Shown here: one piece after another, positions 58,601-64,000 of the stretch
Layout: each line of letters begins with the position of its first letter
Numbering within the stretch: the first letter of the stretch is position 1
Source: Diphasiastrum complanatum
Taxonomy: Eukaryota > Streptophyta > Lycopodiopsida > Lycopodiales > Lycopodiaceae
NCBI GenBank assembly: GCA_029204225.1
Contig: CM055092.1
Coordinates: 74,910,383 to 74,974,382, forward strand
Reading direction: 5' to 3'
Length of the DNA: 64,000 bases
Translations under genes and position numbers: made by a program
The notes under the pieces: generated by a model
Seen by the model: only the letters and a program-made list of their open reading frames with translations
Database searches by the model: none
What the model was told of the DNA's origin: nothing

Positions 58601-61034
58601 CTCCATGTACACAAGAAAATCTTCCAAAAGATGTTCCACTCTTCATAAGAGATCGATACTCAAGATCCATTGCTTGGATCCACTCCTCTTATTTCCTTGC
58701 TTGATCTACACTTGTAGGCTCATCCAAAGAGGTTAGGAAAGCAACATAATTTCCAGAAACTCCCTTTTGATCATATGTGAGCCTTGAAGGTACTTGTCTT
58801 TCTCTTGATGTTCTCCTTGGCTTTTGACTTGATGAAGGTCCATCATCACCACCATCCAAAGTAGGATCCTTCTCATCAACATCAAGAATGTTAGATCCAT
58901 CTACTTTACCATCAATCATGCTTGAAGACACCTTTGGAATGTTTCCCTCATAAAAAATGACATCTTTACCAACAATCACTTTGTTAGTAGAAGGAATGTA
59001 AACCTTGTAGGCTTTACTCACCTCACTATATCCAACAAAAATACCTCTTCTTGAAGATGGATCCTCCTTGGTCCTATCATCAAGAGTAATGTTGACATAG
59101 CATGTGCATCCAAAGGTTCTTAGAAAGTTGACACTCGGCCTCCTCTTGAATAGCATCTCAAAAGGTGTCCTTCCATCCAAAATAGCACTCGGCCACCTAT
59201 TGCACAAGAAATTGGCACACAACAAAGCTTGATCCCAAAATGGTTTGTCAAGATTAGCACTTAACCTCATAGCTTTAGCACTTTCACATAAAGTCCTATT
59301 CTTCCTTTCAGTCACTCCATTTTGTTGTGGGGTCCTTGATGTTGTATACTCCCTCTTGATCCCATGCTCATCACAAAAGGCCTTGAACTTGTTAGATATG
59401 TACTCACCACCATTGTCACCTCTCAAGCACTTGATTTTTGTGGAAAATTGGTTCTCCCTTGCATTCTTGAACTTGACAAAGACATCATACACTTCATCCT
59501 TGATCTTTAGTAGATAGATCCAACAAAATCTACTAAAATCATCAATGAATGTTACATACATCTTAGCTCCACTATTGCTAATTGTAGTAAATCCGTGAAT
59601 ATCCGAATGTACAAGTTGGAAAGGCTTTGTAGATCTAGAAATAGATCTAGTATAAGGTAGTCTATGTGACTTCGACAAAGCACAAGACTCACAAACATGC
59701 TTGTCATTACTTAAGGAATTTGGAAGACCAATCACAACCTTCTTCCTTGCCATTACCTCCAATGACTTAAAGTTGAGGTGTCCCATTCTTTTGTGCCAAA
59801 CCTCTTGAATAGAAATTTGCTCCCTTGCAACACATCCAACTTGGTTAGCAATAACACAAGCATCAAGTTTGAACAACTTCCCTTGCCTTTTACCTTTTCC
59901 AATCAAGACATCCTTCCTTTTGATCAAACAAGCATCTCCATCAAACTCCACCTTGAGGCCCTTACTTAGCATTTGACTCACACTAAGCAAATTCTTGGTA
60001 ATAGATGGAATAAACAAGACATCCTCCAAATGAACATTCCTATTTGTAGAGAGAGAAATAGGAATTGTGCCAATCCCCTTGATTGCACACTCACCATCAT
60101 TGGCCGTGTAGATCACCCTCTTGTCATCTCCATATGCCAACAAAGAAGTGAAGTACTCTTTGTGAAAGGTCATGTGTGAACTTGCTCCACTATCAATCCA
60201 CCAAGGATCTAAATCTCCATCATTAGCAAGCATACATGAAGACATCACAAAAGCATCATCATTTGCATTTTGCACATCCAAACCATCCTCATCAAGAGTA
60301 AGATTACCTTGCTTGTCTCCTTGATCTCTCTTCTTCTTGTAGCACTCACTTGCAAAGTGTCCTTTGATGCCACAATAGAAGCACTTGAGCTTTGATCTAT
60401 CCTTCTTTTTGACACTTGAAGAAGCATCCACTTGATCTTGCCCTTTAGACCACTTGCTTTTGGTTTTGCCCTTGAATTTGCCCTTTGTGAACATAGCATC
60501 CTCTTGAAGTGTCGATGTAGATCCACCTCTTGCTTGAAGCCTATATTCCTCATTGATCAAGATCTCTTGAAGATCCATCAAACTTGGCAAAGTCTTTTTA
60601 ATAGCAATGCTTTGAACAATGTTAGCATGAGCATCCAACAAGCCATTAAGAATCACTTGAATAAGCTCTCCTTCCTTAATGCTTTCATCTATGCAAGCTA
60701 ACTCATCATTCAATGCTTTCATTTTCAAAACAAAAGTACTTGGACTTTATTCATTCTTTTGCAAACAAGAAAAGATTTGCCTTCTTAGAGTCAACACTCT
60801 AGAAGTAAACTTGGATTCATAAAGCTTCTTCAATGAATTCCAAGCTTCCAAAGATGATGTGCGCTTACCAACTTCCTTGAGAAGTTCATTGGTAACATTC
60901 ATCTTTATCATGTGTAGAGCCTTCTTGGCCCTCTTGTCATATCTCAATTGATCTTGTTGTGTTGCTGGTCTCTCCTCCAAACCTACAACAATATCCAAAA
61001 CATCATTCATCTCAAGAAGTGACTCCATCCTCAC
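58600..61034 (-). pseudogene. Copia C gag-protease-integrase polyprotein
   Basis: The frame starts near 61034 (MNDVLDIVVGLEERPATQQD, gag: SLEAWNSLKKLYESKFTSRV). It has one in-frame TAA near 60750 and then runs 680 codons without break to 58689. It contains gag, zinc knuckle LKCFYCGIKGHFASECYKK, protease (WWIDSGASSHMTFHKEYFTS), pre-integrase (VWHKRMGHLNFKSLEVMARK) and integrase with VHSDIHGFT, CLRGDNGGEYISNKFKAFCD and SRTPQQNGVTERKNRTLCES. The C-terminal reads TFGCTCYVNITLDDRTKEDP. A TAA follows QARK at 58689, and the same frame goes on as EEWIQAMDLEYRSLMKSG (the normal RT entry) before turning into the foreign module. Confidence 0.9.
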
Positions 61035-61693
61035 TTTCTATAATGAATAGTTACTTGAGGTAAGCCTATCATTGGCTTCCAACATGACTCCAATTGAGGT
61101 TGTCATGTAGCAATGACCTGATCTTCTCTTTCAACCTGCTTCAATGCACAAAGCACTCCTTTGAACAACAACAAATGCTTTCAAAAGAAATCACCAAGAT
61201 TTGAAACTATCTCACAAATTCTCTTCTAGCACTTATCCAAGCAAATCAACACATAGAATCATGGAATCTTGATCAACCTATGATCTATCCTCAATCTAAT
61301 GACTTTTGCCACTTCCTAAGATTGAAACACACTCAAATGAAGTCCAGCAACCTCACTATCTAGAGATCCAATCAAAATTAAGGTTTTGACAAAACCACAA
61401 AAAATTGACTATTCCAAATCTACATGCAAATGCTGAAAATTTGATATGCAATCTATAAGCCACCACTTAGGCTGAACCAATGATCCAAAAATCGGCAAAA
61501 TCCAGTATGTGAATTCAAAAATCGGAATTGAACAAGTATATTGACCTATTTAGTGTTTTGATCTACAAAAGATCCAATCTACAAAAGCAAAAAATCCGAT
61601 TTTGGTGTAGAATCCTCTCTAGCATGCTCTAGACTTGATATCTTCACCAAATCATTGATAGATCCGATTTCCTCCTTCATAACCTGAGACACA

Positions 61694-61706
61694 AGCTCTG
61701 ATACCA
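61694..61706 (-). other. Copia C primer-binding site
   Basis: The minus strand reads TGGTATCAGAGCT immediately after the LTR end CTTTCACA. Confidence 0.9.
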
Positions 61707-62356
61707 TGTGAAAGGTTTCAGATCCTTAAGATCCAATCTACTTGAATGATCTTTGGTTAGAAAGAGAAATGCACTACCAATTTCACCAATGTAGAAAAAT
61801 CAGCATCTACACACAATTTGAGATGCAAACACTAATAGAACTTGATCAAACTTGAATGAAATGATTATGTACTGTTGCTGTTCGTACAAAAGCAGCAAGC
61901 TATTGTATTTCACACGTGTGGATTCAAAAATAACAAATATAGATAATTCTACACAAAGAATTGCAAGCAATCACCAAGATAGTGCACCAATGGATAGTAG
62001 AACCCAAGAGAACCATGTATAAGCATGAAATGAGATAGAGAAGAGAGAAGATGACTCTCTCCATGAGTTACATTCTTTTATAGCAGGTCCAAACCCTATT
62101 TGGCCACTTGGCTTTCCCACCAAAATGCTAACCCTACCAATTTTGGGTCTAGATTCAATGTACCCAACTTATTCAAATTGAATCTACTCAAACTCACATT
62201 CTATCTTTCCCACACTTTCAGAAAGTGTTTATTCAAATGAAATTTAGACTAATTAACTTTGAAAAGTCAACCTCTAAGTCTAAAACAAATTTTGGCCTCA
62301 ATATGCCAAATATGGAAATATTGCAAAATGTGATGAAACTAGTTGAATCTTTCACA
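61707..62356 (-). repeat. Copia C 5' LTR (650 bp)
   Basis: It starts TGTGAAAGGTTTCAGATC and ends TTGAATCTTTCACA, the same length as the 3' LTR. It contains CACACGTGTG near 61912. CATGA follows at 62357. Confidence 0.95.
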
Positions 62357-62525
62357 CATGACACATATAGATTATTAACTGACTCACCGAATGAAAATCT
62401 GGATGTTGCAATGAACATGGATCAATAGGATACAATGTTCTTGATGACCATAAATCTACATGTTTTAGCTTTTTCCTCCCTGTATCGAACCATATCAGAA
62501 GTTGACAATTTGGGTTGCTTTGAAT
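62357..62525 (-). CDS. Unclassified DNA transposon: transposase exon, right of the copia insertion
   Basis: Read on the minus strand and across the CATGA site, the frame runs NPNCQLLIWFDTGRKKLKHV, DLWSSRTLYPIDPCSLQHPD, FHSVSQLIIYMCHGKNGLLG and on into YCENLMLYGNAHSMQ at 56870. The reading is continuous only when copia C and one CATGA copy are left out, which shows that the copia split this exon. An in-frame TGA lies near 62529, so the exon starts after it. Confidence 0.55.
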
Positions 62526-63210
62526 TTCTCATTCTGAGCGGAGCATATTCTGGTGACAAATCCACATGAAGATGATAAAGCTTTGTCATCAGACAGTAGT
62601 ATAGTAACAAACAACACAATGACAATAACAAAGCTGGATGGCGACTCTGCTAGAGATAGAGATGGCGTAGGCTTTCTTCAGAAATGTCACTTCTATTTCA
62701 AATTTTTAAGTGTTCCCAAATATTGGGAGGGAATATTTTAGCATTTTAAAAAATTATATTTTAACTGTGGTTAAACACCAGTGAAGTTTGATGTGACTAA
62801 ACTAAGGTGCATTCCTTTACATGGAAAGTAGTGCGGGCAGATGCGTAAAGAAATTAGAAAATGATATTATAATTACTTTATAGTTATTTTTCTCTCTCCT
62901 ACATGGCATTTCTTATAGGGCCCTCTTTGGGCCCATATTTTCTCTAATGGAGTAGACAATCGAGCACACAAAGAGAGAGGTATGAGAAAACCTTGCCCTA
63001 GAGTTTGTGAATTTTAAACATGGACATTAAGTTTTTCCCATTGCACATCTCCAAACCTCTTAATTCCATCAACATATGGGGGCGGCCCCATAAATTAAGC
63101 AACCACAATAGAATTAACAACGTAAGAAAGATGGCTACTATATGATATAGAGTAAAGGTCAAAGAAGTGAACGTTTAGGTTAGCTAATCCATCAATTGAA
63201 GTATTTTGAC
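62526..63210. other. No gene recognised; possible right end of the unclassified transposon
   Basis: Further transposase exons or the terminal repeat could lie here. No inverted match to the region at 51930-51990 was seen by eye. The sequence is AT-rich. Confidence 0.35.
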
Positions 63211-64000
63211 AAGCACTAGTTTAAGAATAGACTTTGAAAACACTCCAAGTAAGTCCTATACTTCATGAACAAGTCCTTTCCCAATGTTTTAAAATAGCAT
63301 CCATAATTGATCTAGAGAATAGTGTCCACTTTGGATGCTTCACTATCTCTTACGTCAATTTTACACATCAAGATGTAAATAGAACATGAAAAACCAAATA
63401 GAATGTAAATGAGATGATTCCTCCATGCTATAAACTTTTAACTCTTTGGAAAATTACAGCAACCAAACAATAAATGTGAGTAATAACCATTTGCTTGTTT
63501 GTATCCTCCCTCTTTGTCCTTTCTTGATATGTCTCCACCATAAAACTCCGTGAATGAGCCACCATCTCCATCTTGCCACAAGATGCCATCATCACTTGAT
63601 GACTTGATCATTAATGAGTGATATAATTAGCCTCCAATAGCTTCATTTCCATCAACAAAACCAACCAAGAATGCTAGTACAACTCCAGCATCAAAATGAT
63701 GCTCACCAATGTAGCTAGTTTTACCATATCTTGACAATCTGCACACATTCACATGAAATTGCTCAAACATGAGAGAGAACAAGTAAGGTAGACTTGAACA
63801 ATAATTCCTTGCTGCTCCTTTGACCTTACTTGAGTCTTCAATAACTTGCAAAAATAGATCCATAACATCTTTTCCAATTGACTCTCCTTTTATGCTCTTG
63901 ACTAGCTCCAAATTGCCAACTTCCCTTTTGACTTGTTGAAGCCCTTTGAGATCAACCTATTGATCATCAACTTGACCATTAAAGTCATTGACTAAGATCT
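63211..64000 (-). mobile_element. Second copia C-like element, left (3') part, cut by window edge
   Basis: From 63211 the sequence repeats the copia C stretch at 57562-57630 (ATAGACTTTGA.AA.ACTCCAAG and CTTCATGAACAAGTC). It skips about 200 bp covering RNase H and continues with the foreign module (compare 63300 onwards with 57848 onwards). The minus frame 63911-63627 reads GKDVMDLFLQVIEDSSKVKG, YGKTSYIGEHHFDAGVVLAF LVGFVDGNEAIGG. No LTR is seen on the left. Confidence 0.75.

Larger units (their letters stand above)
56894..62356 (-). mobile_element. Copia element C, 5463 bp, complete ends, RT missing
   Basis: Two 650-bp LTRs (56894-57543 and 61707-62356), a primer-binding site and a purine tract are present. 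A perfect CATGA duplication (56889-56893 and 62357-62361) bounds the element. By hand alignment the LTRs differ at roughly 24 of 650 positions. The interior has gag, zinc knuckle, protease and integrase, then about 0.8 kb of unrelated sequence where RT should be, then the end of RNase H. It is inserted in a coding exon of the unclassified transposon. Confidence 0.9.

Noticed and set aside
47202-61706. CACACGTG-type palindromes considered as a distinct regulatory array
   Set aside because: They are single sites within related LTRs and a promoter block, not an array. They are mentioned under the promoter finding only.

Overview
This window is nuclear DNA from a land plant. The evidence is spliced genes with GT/AG introns, one recognisable host gene of the plant BPI/LBP (lipid-binding, LPS-binding-related) family, and dense Ty1/copia, Ty3/gypsy, LINE, hAT and CACTA elements. 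Long (CT)n/(GA)n tracts and a host intron of about 18.8 kb suit a large repeat-rich genome, possibly a seed-free plant, but the species cannot be named from the sequence. Nearly all sequence outside the host exons is transposon-derived.

Host gene. A BPI/LBP-family gene runs on the minus strand from 28162 down to at least 3748. Four coding exons are visible (28162-27050, 23674-23535, 4715-4364, 3996-3748) and add up in frame to 618 codons. Its last exons were not found and probably lie left of the window. Intron 2 (23534-4716) holds tandem repeats, two copies of one LINE family, a gypsy fragment, a copia element, a hAT fossil and a complete 2.9-kb gypsy deletion derivative.

Left edge (418-2396): a decayed, intron-containing hAT transposase gene. 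9361-10408: three tandem units of about 350 bp. 10.4-11.6 kb and 19.3-23.5 kb: inverted-orientation copies of a LINE whose 3' ends carry the same short hairpin followed by a (CT)n tail instead of poly(A). The second copy is split by a gypsy element with a perfect AGGTA target duplication.

Middle (30.8-39 kb): a scrambled copia (gag and RT on plus, integrase fragment on minus), then plus-strand CACTA transposase pieces. An oppositely oriented CACTA element with a 760-bp palindromic repeat array at its terminus lies within them.

Right part (41-64 kb): copia elements, mostly on the minus strand. One (41575-45966) has both LTRs and lies inside an older copia. Two older copia interiors flank a single LTR (47215-48061), as in a recombinant tandem array. 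A further copia (56894-62356, CATGA target duplication) lacks reverse transcriptase and carries a foreign segment in its place. That element is inserted in a coding exon of an unclassified DNA transposon (about 51.9-62.5 kb), which has two convergent genes, one encoding a DDE-like transposase. This transposon is the least familiar system in the window.
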